Positions 1 through 12,146 are shown, counted from the stretch's first letter. The stretch is DNA of 64,000 bases from Escallonia rubra (GCA_033065855.1 JAVXUO010002044.1:248001-312000); one strand, 5' to 3'. Numbers and translations: made by a program. Notes: generated by a model not told the origin, from the sequence alone.

Positions 1-1164
1 TGAACCAGAATTTCAAACTATCGATATACGGCTCAAGTTAGAGTTTCATGGGCAAACATTTTTATATCAATCATAAAAATCAACAATCAATATAGTCTGT
101 AAAACTGTCATTATAAACATTTGAAATCAGAGTAATGACATAGGGTTCAGATAGAATATCTTACCTCGGTCCAAGCTATACAATGCTACGCAACCTCGAT
201 CAAGATTCTCTGAATAAACCTAGATTAACAATCCATTGGTTAGAACACAATTTATGATACATTACTATAAACCTAATATCAACTACAGACCACGTGCTCA
301 CTTCTAACTCTGATATCGCGCAACTCAAAGCGGTCCTGCACACGGCTAACTTAACCGAAATCCCTATAACTCTTTAATGCGTAACGAATACTCCAAATAC
401 ATATTAAATTATAACAAAACACCTTTATGGCTTAAAAGTTATAAAAAAGTCATAATATGAATTTTTTAAATTTTTGAATATTTTCGAATTAAAATAACTT
501 CTTTAAATGCAATAAAAACCCATAAATAGCCATAATTGTCTCTAGCTGAAAATAAAGTCCCAAATTTTTTCAGAAGTTTTAAAATATATATATATAAATT
601 ATAGAAATTGAAATCAAAATTTAAAAGGCATTAAAACTGTTTTTAATTTATTCATTTTGCTAAAATCAATGCGATACAAAAAGGATACCAAATCAACTCT
701 AAAAATCATCAAACTTAAACTGGGATTTATTTGTATCATAAAAACATCACTATAATTTTTTCAGAACATTTTCATGAGTTTAAAGGCTCCAAAAGAATTT
801 TACAAATCTAAAATTACAGAAAATACTAAAAATACTACGATTTCACAAAATTATAAAATTTTATCAGAAATTCTAATATAGCCTTAGGTACTGTAATTTA
901 AAATTTCACTTGCTAACAATCACCATACATAATCGAATGCTCGCCTCGTACTTAACGCTAACTAAATACCCTATCCGTGCTTCCCTTCTTTTTCCCACCT
1001 CAGCAGTCTTTTACCTATTGACCCATTATCTCTTATCTTCCCTCTGCTACCCATCTTTAATACACTCAATGCACCCACGGCGTAAACACACACATATTAC
1101 AAGCATGACACGCACACATGCATACAAGCACACACACAAACACACACTACAAGAAAAGAGGGAA

Positions 1165-1355
1165 TTAGCGACGGACTTTTAGCGACGGACTAAATTCCGT
1201 CGCTAAAAGTCGTTTCAGAGACGGAAATAACCGTCGGTAAAAGTCCGTCGGTAAAACTATTTAACGACGGAATAATTCCGTCAGTAAAAACACCCGTCGG
1301 TGAAAGTAGGGTTTTCCCGACAGACTTTAACCGACGGGTGTGTTCCGTCGGTAAA
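1165..1355. repeat. CACTA 5' subterminal repeats
   Basis: At least eight direct and inverted copies of a unit like TTAGCGACGGA or CCGTCGGTAAA lie just inside the left terminus. In En/Spm these subterminal motifs bind the small element-encoded protein that brings the ends together. The same word recurs at the right end. Confidence 0.85.
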
Positions 1356-1376
1356 GGACTTAAAAATATCAGATCC

Positions 1377-1678
1377 CCCTTTCTTTTCTTTCTCCCGTTG
1401 CTCTCTCTCTCTTTCTTTCTCCCGTTGCTCTCTCTCTCTTTCTCTCTCTCTCTCCCTCTCTCTCTCTCACCGGCGATAGAGCCTGCCACCGCCACTGCCG
1501 CCCATCTTCAAAATCGAAGGACCGCCACCACCACTGCCGCGCTGCCACCACTGTCACGCCGCCACTACTGCCGATCTGCCACCACTGCCGTGCTGCCACC
1601 ACTGTCGCGCCGTCACCACTGCCGATCTGCCACCACTGCCGCGCTGCCACCACTGTCGCGCCGCCACCACTGCCTGTG
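1377..1678. repeat. CT-rich run followed by GC-rich CTGCCACCACTGCCG repeats
   Basis: Positions 1377-1470 are a CT microsatellite. Positions 1500-1675 are imperfect repeats of about 15 bp around GCCACCACTGCC, also visible as a 60-bp higher-order period. The open frames here on both strands are low-complexity products of the repeat and are not called as genes. A leader or promoter role for the missing CACTA gene is possible but unproven. Confidence 0.7.
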
Positions 1679-2650
1679 AAGGTCTTCTGGTTTGCTTCCC
1701 GTGTCCTGTCATTAATTTCTCTTTGGTTTTTATTAACATGTAAGTGGCTTTCGAGGAGTTAAGTGCGTGTTTTGTAGGTGTAGTGTGTGTTCGTGACTGT
1801 GTGTGTGTGTGTTCTTGATGGTGTGTATTATAGGTGTGTAAATGTGTTAAATTGAGTGTTTAAGTGTATGTTGTAGTGAGTTAGAATGGTGTAATGAGGT
1901 TTCTATGATTTAAAGTGGGTTGGAAGTGAGGTAATGTGTGGTTGTGAAATGGGTGTGGGATGAACATCTCGGCTGAAGGTAGAAGGAGATGTGTGTGCAT
2001 TTAGGTGAAATACTAGGTGTGCTTAATCTGAATAGTAAAGGTAATGGTCACTAAAGGTTAAAATTAAATTAGGCAGTTTTCAATGATTTTTTATAAATAT
2101 CTAGGATCAGAATTGGACAAAGTGCAAAACTATAACCCCCAATAGTTTTACGAGAGGTAGGCTCCGGAATGTTTTGAGAATTTTCGGTGTCCGTAAGGGG
2201 TGCTAAATTATGGCATCGATTAATCAAAGTTAACAAATTATTTAACCTAGTAAACTAAGTTATTTTAATCTGAAAATCTTATTTTACTGATATGATTCAT
2301 ATTCTAAAATTTCGTGCCATTCTGAGGCCAATAGGTAGTTTTTTCGAAACTGACCTTTTAGCGCTCGGTCTGGACACTAGTTCGAGATTTACGGGCAATT
2401 TTTTTTTAAAATACTTTTTAGCCCAAAAATGACTTCAGGATACTTAAAATAGTATTTTCAGATATTTTGGGATTTTTCTGGTGCCGAAAACCCCAAGGAC
2501 AATTTGGTAATTTTACGCATCTAGTGAGGGGGTCGTTCTGGGACTGTGCGTGAGTTAATAGTGAGTTATAATACAATATTGTACGCTACATTCTAATCTT
2601 TGAACTATTCTATTTAGGTTAAAACAAGGATTGTTTCGGGTAGGTTATCA
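1679..2650. other. CACTA internal non-coding DNA
   Basis: A GT-rich stretch (1735-1860) is followed by AT-rich sequence without a convincing gene. It lies inside the CACTA element between the GC-rich repeats and the CCCTAA-type repeats. I recognise nothing else in it. Confidence 0.5.
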
Positions 2651-2654
2651 TAGA

Positions 2655-3250
2655 TGCGAACCCTAAACCCTAAACCCTAAACCCCAATCCAACCGAACCC
2701 TAATTGAACCCCAAATTGAATGCCCTAATCCAACCGAACCCTAAATCGAACTAATTGAACCCTAAATTGAATGCCTCAAATCAACCGAACCCTAAATTGA
2801 ATCAATAGAACCCCCTAATTGAACCCTAAATTGAATGCCCTAATTGAATCAAATCCTAAATTAAACTAATTGAACCCCTAATTAAACCCTAAATTGATTG
2901 CCCCAATCTAACCGAACCCTAATTGAACCCCAAATTGAATGCCCTAATCCAACCGAACCCTAAATTGAACTAATTGAACCCTAAATTTAATGCCTCAAAT
3001 CAACTGAACCCTAAATTGAATCAATAGAACCCCCTAATTGAACCGAACCCTAAATTAAACTAATTGAATCCTAAATTTAATGCCTCAAATCAACTAAACC
3101 CTAAATTGAATCAATAGAACCCCCTAATTGAACCCTAAATTGAAGTAATTGAACCCTAAATTGAATGCCCTAATCGAACCGAACCCTAAATGAAACTAAT
3201 TGAACCCTAAATTGAATGCCCTAATACAATCGAACCCTAAATTGAAATAA
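2655..3250. repeat. Degenerate CCCTAAATTGAA repeat array starting with telomere-like units
   Basis: The array opens with four telomere-type CCCTAAA units (about 2659-2685), then continues as interleaved variants of AACCCTAAATTGAATGCC and AACTAATTGAACC. It is a degenerate minisatellite inside the CACTA element. A near-identical variant occurs inside the unrelated MULE at 12360-13075. Confidence 0.85.
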
Positions 3251-3639
3251 TTCAAGCGCATCGGATATGTGAATTTTGAACATTTTTTTCCCATTTGAAC
3301 ATTGATCATTTGTTTGATAATTTTAGGTTTTTAATTGTGCGTTTTAGAATTGTGATTATTGATCGATGATTTTAGGTTATTAGCTGTGTATTTGAAGTAA
3401 TTGCGATTATGAATTGATGATTTTAGGTTGTTAATTAATGATTTTAGATTGTTAATTGTGCATTGAGCATTTGAGATAATGAGATTATTGACGGAGGATG
3501 GGACCCAATTGGATTGAATGTGTGATTTTTGTTAATTTTTATTGCATTGAGCATTTGAGAATTGAGAATTGAGATTGTTGATGGAGGATGGGACCCAATT
3601 GGATTGAGATACCTGTTAGTTAGCGCAGACACGGACACC

Positions 3640-3820
3640 ACGTCTGATCGACGGTGTCCGACATTTAGAAAACAAATTAACGTATGCCGATGTGTCTGGA
3701 GGTGCGTGTCGGTGGGCGTCGGACACGTGTCCGGAGGCGTCGGACACGTGTCCAAAGGCGTCGGACACGTGTCGGTATGTGTCGGACACGTGTCCGGAGG
3801 TGTCAGACACGTATCGGACA
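3640..3820. repeat. 21-bp tandem repeat carrying CACGTG palindromes
   Basis: A unit of about 21 bp centred on GGACACGTGTCC repeats about four times between 3716 and 3800, with more diverged copies on both sides. Each perfect unit contains a CACGTG G-box, the core bound by plant bHLH and bZIP factors. The open frames here on both strands are repeat artefacts. Confidence 0.8.
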
Positions 3821-3939
3821 CCATATTGACACCCTATATGAGGTGTCGGAATTGAGGTTGTTGAATGTGCATTAAATTTAGGTTAGTTAGGTTAATGCGA
3901 CATTTTTAGCATGCACCCCCTGGAATCTAATCGTGGCTC

Positions 3940-4780
3940 CAGCGCTGGCTATAATTAGCCCTAATTAGTCCTGATTAACAATATTTTAGTAAATCAATTA
4001 ACCCTAATTAGCTCTAACGAGCCTAATTAGTTTTAATTAACCCTAAGAACCTGATGAAATTCAAATTAGCTGTAATTACCTCAAATTAGCCCAAATGAAC
4101 CCAATTATGCGCATATTGATTGTAGTTAGCCTAATTAGTCATAATTTGCACTAACATAACCCAATTATGCCTAATTAGCGCTAGTTAGGACTAATCAACA
4201 CTACTCGGCACCATCAAAACCCTAATTAGGACTAAATAACCCTAATTAGTCCTAATCAACCCTAATTAGCTATAATTATTCGAAACTAGCCCTTATTAAC
4301 ATTAATTAGCTCTAACATAACCCAATTAAGCCTAATTAGCCCTAATTAGGACTAATCATCACTACTCGGCACAATTAAACCCTAATTAGTCATAATCAAC
4401 CCTAATTAGCTATAATTATCCGAAACTAGCCCTTATTAACATTAATTAGCCATAACATAACCCAATTAAGCCTAATTAGCCCTAATTAGGACTAATCAGC
4501 ACTACTCGGCACAATTAAACCCTAATTAGGACTACATAACTTTAATTAGTCCTAATCAACCCTAGTCAGCTATAATCATCCGAAACTATCCCTCATTAAC
4601 ATTAATTAGCCCTAACATAACCCAATTAGCCCTAATTAGGACTAATCATCACTACTCGGCACAATTAAACCCTAATTAGGACTAAATAACCCTAATTAGT
4701 CCTAATCAACTCTAATCAGCTATAATTAATAATCGTAATTAACCCTAATAACCCAGTTAGCCCTAATTAGCCCTTGTACA
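3940..4780. repeat. Nested CCCTAATTAG repeats with a 140-161-bp higher-order unit
   Basis: The basic word is CCCTAATTAG. The marker ACTACTCGGC appears at 4200, 4361, 4501 and 4651, giving intervals of 161, 140 and 150 bp, so short repeats are organised into about four larger tandem units. It is inside the CACTA element and has no coding potential. Confidence 0.85.
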
Positions 4781-5505
4781 TCCCATAATTACTCCATGTT
4801 GCCCAGAGATGGTTCAATTACTCGTTGTTTACAAACCCTGCCTTCTTTATATTAATTGTTGTTTTGAGAAGTCCATTGGCAACGAGATGGTTCAACTCGT
4901 TGTCAACGAGTTCTATTTAATGTGGAATTGATAACATATGCAACGATCATTCTGCAGTTTTGATATTTCGGAAAGATTCTTGCATATCTTATCAATTTCT
5001 GAACACATGCATGCATAGAAACCCTTAGTTCCCATTCAAAGGTACTCATTACAAAGTAATGCCTTGTAATGAGCCTTTGGATGTCCAGTTTGGACAGTTT
5101 GGAAAAGCTAATTGTTTATAAAACAGTATTTTGACTCATGCTTTATGTTCTATGTCGTGGATATTTGGTACACGTTCTCGTGTGTTTTTCCAGGTGCATA
5201 CAGATCTAGTGTTCTAACATCCGTCAAACCTTCCTGAGCAAGGTTAGATGAATGTTAGAACACCTAATCGATGTGGTGTACTTGGAGAAATGCGGGGAGG
5301 TGCTGCCGAATTTTCCACAGACATCGGACTAAGCATGAGTTATTCACTGTTTTATAAACATGTGCTTTTCTGAATGGATAGGACCACTACCTGTTCAAGA
5401 GTGGAGGGGAAATATGTAGACATGTTGTAACATTCATGCATTGATATTTACATCGGCAATGCCTAAACACTGGTCATTATTGAAGGTGGTATACAGTACG
5501 ATAAT
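4781..5505 (+). other. CACTA transposase leader region
   Basis: A stretch without repeats just upstream of the transposase remnant. It includes an acceptor-like TTTTTCCAG at about 5184-5193 and no open frame of note. I infer that it is the leader or a 5' intron of the TNPD/TNP2-type gene, by position only. Confidence 0.4.
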
Positions 5506-5523
5506 TCAGTCGATCGAAGTTGG

Positions 5524-6402
5524 ATGAAAAGGAAGAATGCTGAAGATTTTGAGTGTCGCGTTGACGAATTTCTCGACTTCGCTTATGCGCATCCTGCACA
5601 TGTTGACCTTGCTAAGATAAGGTGCCCGTGCGGTAGATGTAAGTTGTTGCACTAGAGAAAAAGAATTGAAGTAAAATGGCATCTTCGTCGGTACGGTTTT
5701 ATGGGTGGATACACAAGGTGGACGCAGCACGGGGAAACGATAGTATTGTCGTCCAACCTGGCTAGTCAAACTGAAGTTAGGGAGGAGGCACGATATGATT
5801 TCCGAGATATGATTATGGATGCTGGGCATGCTAATGTTGACTGGGTAAACGACAGGCCACAGCCGCCGAACGAGGGGGCTCATCAGTTTTATGAGTTGTT
5901 GAGAGCTGCGGAAGAGCCGCTGTGGGATGGAGCTCCGAAACACACACGGCTGTCTGCGGTTAGTAGGTTGTTACAGTTGAAATCAGACCACGGGCTGAGT
6001 GAGAAAGGTTTTAACGAGTTTGTTACCTTCATCAAAGAAATACTGCCCGAAAGTGAACAGCTAAGGGGGTCCGAGCAGCAGTCCGGACAACCATCAGCGT
6101 CCACTAGTACAGCTGCGAGTACTGGGGGGTTGAAGCGATGGCTGGATACGCCGGAGGTCGTGAATCGGCCGAAAGGCCGCATACGCGGCCTGCCTAGCAC
6201 GACTCCTCGTGCCGTGATAGGAGCGTCCTCACCCCCTGCTGCCCCTCCACAGACACCGGCTCCTCGGCCTCAGTTGAACGAGGAGGATATCCAGCGCATT
6301 GCTACAGTGGTGTGCCGGATGATGAGGGAGCAGGGCACTGCTAGACCAGCCGCCCCGGCCCCGGTTCAGCAGGATCCAGATCCGGGACTCGGGAACCCCT
6401 GA
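5524..6402 (+). pseudogene. CACTA TNPD/TNP2-type transposase, N-terminal remnant fused to Pro-rich tail
   Basis: The frame from the ATG at 5524 has the transposase-associated domain seen at the start of plant En/Spm transposases: an FLDFAYAH-type helix, a CPCGRC zinc ligand pair, a KWHL..YGF segment and YTRWTQHGE. An in-frame TAG lies at 5653. Downstream, DMIMDA, YELLRAAEEPLW, TRLSAVSRLLQLK and FVTFIKEILPE continue the family pattern. After that the family signature stops, and the frame continues as a Ser/Pro/Ala-rich segment ending in a short helix (QLNEEDIQRIATVVCRMM). The catalytic RNase H-like core is absent. I infer an internal deletion joining the N-terminus to a different C-terminal end. 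It cannot encode an active transposase. Confidence 0.8.
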
Positions 6403-6639
6403 TGAGCCCCTTCCCGTGCCCGTTCCTAGCTTCCCCCCCCCCCCACGCCCGGCTTGTACTCTTCTCCCCTCTCCTAACCGGCTATCTCCGGTTCCCGGCT
6501 TGTACATGTATTAGGTTCTTTTATAATTGATTATATATATTTCTTTCTGTATTTTGCTTATTGCGCGTTGTTGTTGAGAATTGAAAATTGTATTTCTGTA
6601 CAAGTTTAGGTAATTGAAAAATAAAAAAAAAAAATTTAA

Positions 6640-6975
6640 AAAAATTGACTTTTGGCGACGGATTTATTCCGTCGCTAAATAAGCTTTTTAGCGACGGAAT
6701 ATTCCGTCGCTAAATATTTAATCCGTCGCTAATTGGACCAAAAAAAAATTTTAATTCTAAAAATATAATTAGCGACGGAATATCCGTCGCTAATGAAAAA
6801 TAAATCCGTCGGTAGAAATCACATATTTAGCGACGGATTTAAAAATTCTGTCGCTAAACTATTAGTGACGGGCTTTTATACGAGGGAGTTTTAGCGACGG
6901 TGAATCCGTCGCTAATTCTTTTAGCGACGGATTTTGGGCTTTTAGCGACAGATTTTCCCGTCGCTAAAAGCCTGT
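6640..6975. repeat. CACTA 3' subterminal repeats
   Basis: About a dozen copies of TTAGCGACGGA or its reverse complement lie just inside the right terminus, mirroring 1165-1355. They are the presumed transposase-binding cluster. Confidence 0.85.
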
Positions 6976-6990
6976 TTTCTTGTAGTGACA

Positions 6991-7615
6991 CTACACACTT
7001 AACACATCTATGGCAGCCGTGCAAAAACAGCCATGGCAGCCCATCCATGTCCTCACTCTCTTTCCTTCTCTCATACACTCACATGAACCCTCATATATTC
7101 ACACTCACATATACACCTACCCACATGCTACCCATCACCCTCACCAATATACTCACCAATACACACACTCGTACACACCTTACACACTCACCATAATATA
7201 TACCATTGCCAACCCATGTGCAACTCTCACACCCACTGCCTCACGGCAGTAGGTCTTCCATTTATCCTATTTCTTTCCCCACACATTCATGCCCTCATCA
7301 ACTGTTTACACACCTATATATATTCCCTCACGCACTTGTATACACACATAAATATTCACCCCCACATACCTACACAGTTTGCATGCAAGCACCCCTAAAA
7401 ACACACCCACATAGCTGCCTTTGGCAGCTACACACACACACACATAATGCTGGCAATTAAACACACACCCATTCAAGCACACAAACACACATGAAAAAAA
7501 AACAGCCTTCATGCAGTCTTCCCTCCCCTTACACACACGCAAAATTCACTCACCTGCTCACCTTACACCCAACATCTCCACGATTTCACACACACATCCA
7601 ACACAGCACAACCAT
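6991..7615. other. LTR body, CACA-rich with GGCAGCC words
   Basis: This is the part of the gypsy 3' LTR downstream of U3 on the minus strand. It is full of ACACAC runs and several CATGGCAGCC or TTGGCAGCT words. The same word style occurs in the solo LTR at 17620-19200. All open frames here are low-complexity and are not called. Confidence 0.6.
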
Positions 7616-8311
7616 ACACAATATATATAGAAACAACCAATACACAGTTGTGTTCACGGCTGTGTACATGCCCATTTTGCATCTGATTTTTACACACAAA
7701 TACACACGAAGTTAACTCATAAAATCATCCAAAGGAAGTAGGGAATACCCTTATGAGGAAATCTATCCGTTTTCACCAATTTCCTTCCTTTTTCCCCTCT
7801 CTCTTCCTTGTTCATCTTGGCCCGAAGCTTTGCTTCTCTCTGTTCTTTTCCTGTTCTCATTTTCTGCTTCTTTCTTCTTGTTCTTTTTTTTTTCTTTAGA
7901 CTTATCCTCCTTCTATTATTTACAATATACATTGATTAGTCATCCCCAAAAGCAAGAGGTGGCATTTCACTATCCGAAATTTCTGAAAAATTGACAAATA
8001 AGTCTAAGCTTTCAAAAATTATGAAATCGCCCCTCAAGTTTTCAAAATTACATTTTGACCCCTCGACTTTGGAAAAATTACAATTTGACCCCAAAATAAC
8101 CCTAACCTTCCATGTAGCCCCCTAACACCTCATTATCATCAAAAGGATGCTACTTAATAAAGATATGCATCCCCCGTTCATCATATTTTCCAACATATTT
8201 AGCTCTCTAACACTTAATCATTATCAACATATTGCTACTTAATAAAAACAGCACCCCTTTATTAATTAAACTCACGGTTAGATTAATTTTCGATATTTCC
8301 GGGGTATCACA

Positions 8312-8345
8312 CCCTCCCCCCTTAAATAAATTTCGTCCTCGAAAT
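8312..8345 (-). promoter_or_regulatory. Polypurine tract of the gypsy element
   Basis: On the minus strand a GGGGGGAGGG run directly precedes the LTR edge TGTGATACCCC, and just upstream lies a TTTCGAGGACGAAATTTA stretch. This is the usual plus-strand primer site of plant Tekay/Del elements. Confidence 0.85.
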
Positions 8346-9635
8346 ACGGACAAACCTCATTCTGAAACTAGGTGTGGACATTATTACCGCATTAGAGCCT
8401 CGGATTTCAAGGTAGCCTCCTTTACCGCATGATTTTCTCTAATCAACTTTGACTTCCAGCATTCGCGTAAAACCTATTTCTTCTTATCAGCCATTTTCGT
8501 CGGTGCCTCCTAATACGAGAGAATATCTCAAATTTCAACTTGTTCCAACTAGATCCCATGGATAGAATTGGGATCATACTTTCTCAACATTGAAACATGA
8601 TACACGTTACGTAATTAACTCAATCCTAGATAGGATTTTAAACAGTCCGACGAACCTCGGACTTAACTTTCCCTACTTCCTGAGTCACATGATTCCTTTT
8701 TACGATGACACTTATAAAATTTACTAGGTCATTTCCTTTAACTCCAACATCCTATACTTCTTTTCAGTATAACTTTTCTGCGTAGCACGAACTCTTTTTC
8801 GAATAAACCTCACCTTGTCTTCAGTTTCTTTGCACAGTTTTGTGCGAAACAGTCTTAGCTCTAACCAAATTCTACAAATACGTGTGTGACATCTTCGGCT
8901 ATAATACACTTCATAAAGAGCTATTTTTCTATGCTCGACTGATAACCATTGTTATAGGAGAATTCGGTTAAGGGTAATTATTCACCCCATGCTCTGCCAG
9001 AATAAACTAGTGCAGGCCTTCCACATTCTTCAAATCTTTATACCGTACGTCCTGGCTGGCCACCCCTCGGAGGTAAAAGGCCATCCTCATGGTCAACTTT
9101 ATTTTCACTTATCCTTGAAAACTTTTCCAAACTCTAAAGGTAAACCTTGTGTCTCTGTCGGACACAGTAGTTACTTAAACTCCATAACGACTAGCCACTC
9201 GCTTAACATAAGTTTGAGCAAGTCCTTCAAAAAAATATTCTTCCGGACAAAATAAATAGGGACATCTTAGTCAACCTATCGACTACAACCCAGATAGAGG
9301 TATATCTCTTAGATGTTCGTGGTAGCCTTAACACCAAAATTCATCGTAATGTGTTCCCACTTTCACTCAGGTACAAATAGTGGTTGCACAATCTGGCGAT
9401 CTTATTATGATCCACTTTTACCTCTTAGCAGGTCAAACATCGGAATACAAACTTTTGTATATCCCTCTTCATGCTAGGCCACCAAAATTCTTTGGGCTGT
9501 AACTTAAGGTACATTTTCGTATCCCCTAAGTAAATCGACACTTAAAACTATGAGTACCCTTCACAATTTCTTCTCTCAATTCATCGCTAGGTGGAACACA
9601 TATCCGACCTTCACATTCATACTCACTATTCTTAT
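8346..9635 (-). mobile_element. Gypsy pol remnant, integrase C-terminal part
   Basis: Minus-strand conceptual reading shows fragments typical of gypsy integrase C-termini, such as IRKRVRATQKSY, HVSMLRKY and EATLKSEALMR close to the polypurine tract. The region is a badly decayed fossil with many breaks. It belongs with the pol remnant at 19888-22740; the two are separated by the nested solo LTR. Confidence 0.65.
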
Positions 9636-11794
9636 TGTCACGACCCGAACCCACGGGTAAGCCCGTGTGCTAGGCACGTGACCAGCCGCAGGCCTTCAAC
9701 ACCTGCCAGGACTCTGTTAGGCCGTACTACAATCCTGTGACTCGAAATTAATTCTAATTTACGGACTTCCAAAAATTCAAATAAAACTCTCATTACATGT
9801 CTTTAAAACTTATGAAGAAAACTCGGGAAGGCCTAAGCTCCTTACATCAGTTCAAGCATAACGTTAATTAACATAGAACCAAAAATGTTCGAATGGTGAG
9901 CACTCATTATTCTAAAAGTTCTCTTCGGGCACTACTCCCCTGTGTGGCTCATACAGCTCCGCTTCCCTTAAGTCGTCACCTGAAAAATAAGGAATAAGCG
10001 AAAGCCCAGCAAGTAAACCAACCATGTTCCTAAAACAAGTTTAAAGTTTCTAAAACATGCCATGGATTTTCTTTCAACAAATCAAACATTCGATCATTGT
10101 CATTCTTAAAACCTTTTCCAAATACACATATACACATATATATGAAGATTCAAAAAGAGGATTTTCAAATCTGAGTACGATCATCATTAATTACATTCAC
10201 ATCAAACACATATATTTCTTTCCTTAGGTATGCTGCGGTCAGCGTACGAGCCCCCCTAACTAGGGCCCGAAATCCCTCCTACACCCGGGATAAAAATTTG
10301 TGGACAAGGGCGAACCATCAGCCACAGTACTGTGCATCAACGTACAAGCGCCGTTCACCAGGGCCCGAAATCCAACATTCCCCCGTTGGATATGGGGCAC
10401 AGCAACCAAGTCGAGTTTCATTTGCTCATTCAACATGTACTCAGTAAAATCATATGATTCACATAACATTCCATGACATTCTTTTAAACTAAATTTCTCA
10501 TCAAATTCTTTAGAATAAAACTTAAGCAGAACATAACTTTAAACTTTAATTTGATCAAATCATGTGTACGTATATAGGTTTTGCAAATAAGTATACGAAG
10601 AAACATGGCAGGGGTACTTACCTCGCTCAAAATCTGCTTCTGGTATTTGTTCAAATGTCGGTCCTAACTCTTGATTATCAAAATACGGATGTCATTCATT
10701 GTCGCTCGAGCACGTTTAAGTATTAGGTTTCTTTTAAATGAGGAAAATTTTAGCCAACCGTCCCTTGACTTTTGTATAATTACCTATTTTCCCCCAATGC
10801 CTAAAGTACCTTATCCACCTAGGTATAACCTAAAAAGGTCCTTTTTAAACCACTGATGGGTATTTCGAACATGAATGGTCGTTCCGAAAATTTCTCGCTC
10901 GGAACCCTAAACTGCCCATTAAATTGAGCGTCAATGCTCAAGCCCCAAAAATATGACGAACGACACCGGAATGCCACGACATTTCAGACACTCAAGCATC
11001 ACCATCATTTTAGATTACTATAGAATTCTAGGCTAAAAATAATTTTGTTTACTATGTTAATTAATTTAAAAACTTGTTTTAAAAATAAAATTGTTTGAGG
11101 CACTCCCCATGCCCAGAAAAATATGAGACAATTCCACATCGAAGGTTTCACAAAAATAAGAGAAGTTTATGTTTTGTACTTTTTCTAATTCTGCTCAGAA
11201 GAGGTTATTAAAATGATTTCACAAACTGTTGTAATAGTAAAGCGTTACGCTATATTCGATTGAGCGTTACGCCGCTAATAACGTACGTTAAAAATAGCAA
11301 ATGCCTTTAAAAAATTTTAAAAATCTGGAATATACTCCATCATAGCTACATAAGACTACTGTAAAAGTATCAAAATTTAATAACTTAATTTACTATTTTA
11401 AAATACACCGAAATCTCTTTTACGAATAAACTTAGTTAGCATGCTTCCCGAGCTTCGAAAAATATAAATGTTTTACTGTGTGTAGACTTTGCAAAAATAA
11501 AATAAGTTACTCTTTTGAGTTTTCTCAAAATCAATTTCTAGATATATGTAAAATTTTAAGGAACAAACTGTTAAAAGAATAGCCCTCGTTAGCGACACTT
11601 CTTTGTTAATTTCTTAAAACTAGACTTTCCCTCTCTAAACACAATGCCTTCTTCTCCACCATTAGCCCCATCACCTTACTTCACAATACTTACACCTCTA
11701 TGCAGACCCATTTTTCTTCTTTGCAACCAACTTGCATTTCTCATGAATTGTAACATACTTACTATACATATACACACATTACTCTCACAAACCT
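9636..11794 (-). other. Left part of the solo LTR
   Basis: AT-rich LTR sequence without genes. It contains a GC-richer block at 10230-10400 with GGGCCCGAAATCC repeated twice (about 10263 and 10360), and a pair of GCGTTACGC words near 11241-11272. Small open frames are not credible. Confidence 0.6.
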
Positions 11795-11803
11795 TTTTAT
11801 AAT

Positions 11804-11879
11804 GGATAAATTACACTAAAACCCCCTGAGGTTTTACGTATTTACACTCCACTACCGCTATCTTTAAAAATTACACACC
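11804..11879 (+). repeat. MULE left terminal inverted repeat
   Basis: It matches the reverse complement of 17516-17591 with a handful of differences, including GGATAA against GGGTAA at the very tip. The imperfect match suggests an older copy than the MULE at 28664. Confidence 0.9.
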
Positions 11880-12146
11880 ACTCAAAAAATAACTTTTTCT
11901 CTTACGGTGTTAACGGTGCAATACAAAAAGACATGAATACCCTCAGACGGTTTTCTTGGGATTTTGGAGGAAAACCTGTTCTTGGGAATTGGAGGGAAAC
12001 TTCTTCTCGGGAAGGAGGAAAAACAGGTTGGCAGAGAGGGAGGTAGGTAGGGGGTCACTGTGCGATCGAGGGAAGGGAAGCCTAGAAAAAAATCAGAGGC
12101 AAACATTTCACAACCCTAATCTCATAAAAAAAAGACGACCCAACCA

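Larger units (their letters stand above)
1145..6987 (+). mobile_element. CACTA (En/Spm) DNA transposon, non-autonomous
   Basis: The left end reads CACTACAAGAAAA at 1145 and the right end is its reverse complement, TTTTCTTGTAGTG, ending at 6987. The flanking 3-bp duplication is ACA (1142-1144 and 6988-6990), as expected for CACTA elements. Both ends carry clustered subterminal repeats of TTAGCGACGGA and its reverse complement (about 1165-1350 and 6650-6970), the usual binding sites for the TNPA-type protein. The interior is mostly tandem repeats plus a remnant of a TNPD/TNP2-type transposase, so the element is likely a deletion derivative mobilised in trans. Length is 5843 bp. Confidence 0.95.
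1..8311 (-). repeat. 3' LTR of the gypsy element, split by CACTA, left end missing
   Basis: The LTR edge is at 8311 (plus strand ...GGGGTATCACA), directly next to the polypurine tract. Positions 7616-8311 match 25705-26522 of the other LTR at roughly 95% by eye, apart from two or three length differences. This shared block is U3, ending near a TATATATA box at about 7621. Positions 1-1144 and 6988-7615 (AT-rich, then rich in CACA runs and GGCAGCC words) do not visibly match the other LTR. About 2.46 kb of LTR is in the window once the CACTA element is removed. Confidence 0.7.

Noticed and set aside
910-1182. 90-residue plus-strand frame
   Set aside because: It crosses the CACTA insertion boundary and ends in a CACA run, so it is accidental.
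1190-1739. Several overlapping frames of 60-113 residues on both strands
   Set aside because: Products of CT and GCCACC repeats, open in several frames at once.
2659-2685. Telomere repeat (CCCTAAA), possible telomere end or interstitial telomere
   Set aside because: Only about four units, embedded in a degenerate CCCTAAATTGAA array inside a transposon.
3444-3875. Thr/Pro- and Val/Gly-rich frames
   Set aside because: Translations of the 21-bp CACGTG repeat in different frames.
3940-4780. CRISPR-like array because of regularly spaced words
   Set aside because: Units are degenerate and contiguous, with no unique spacers, in a plant CACTA element.
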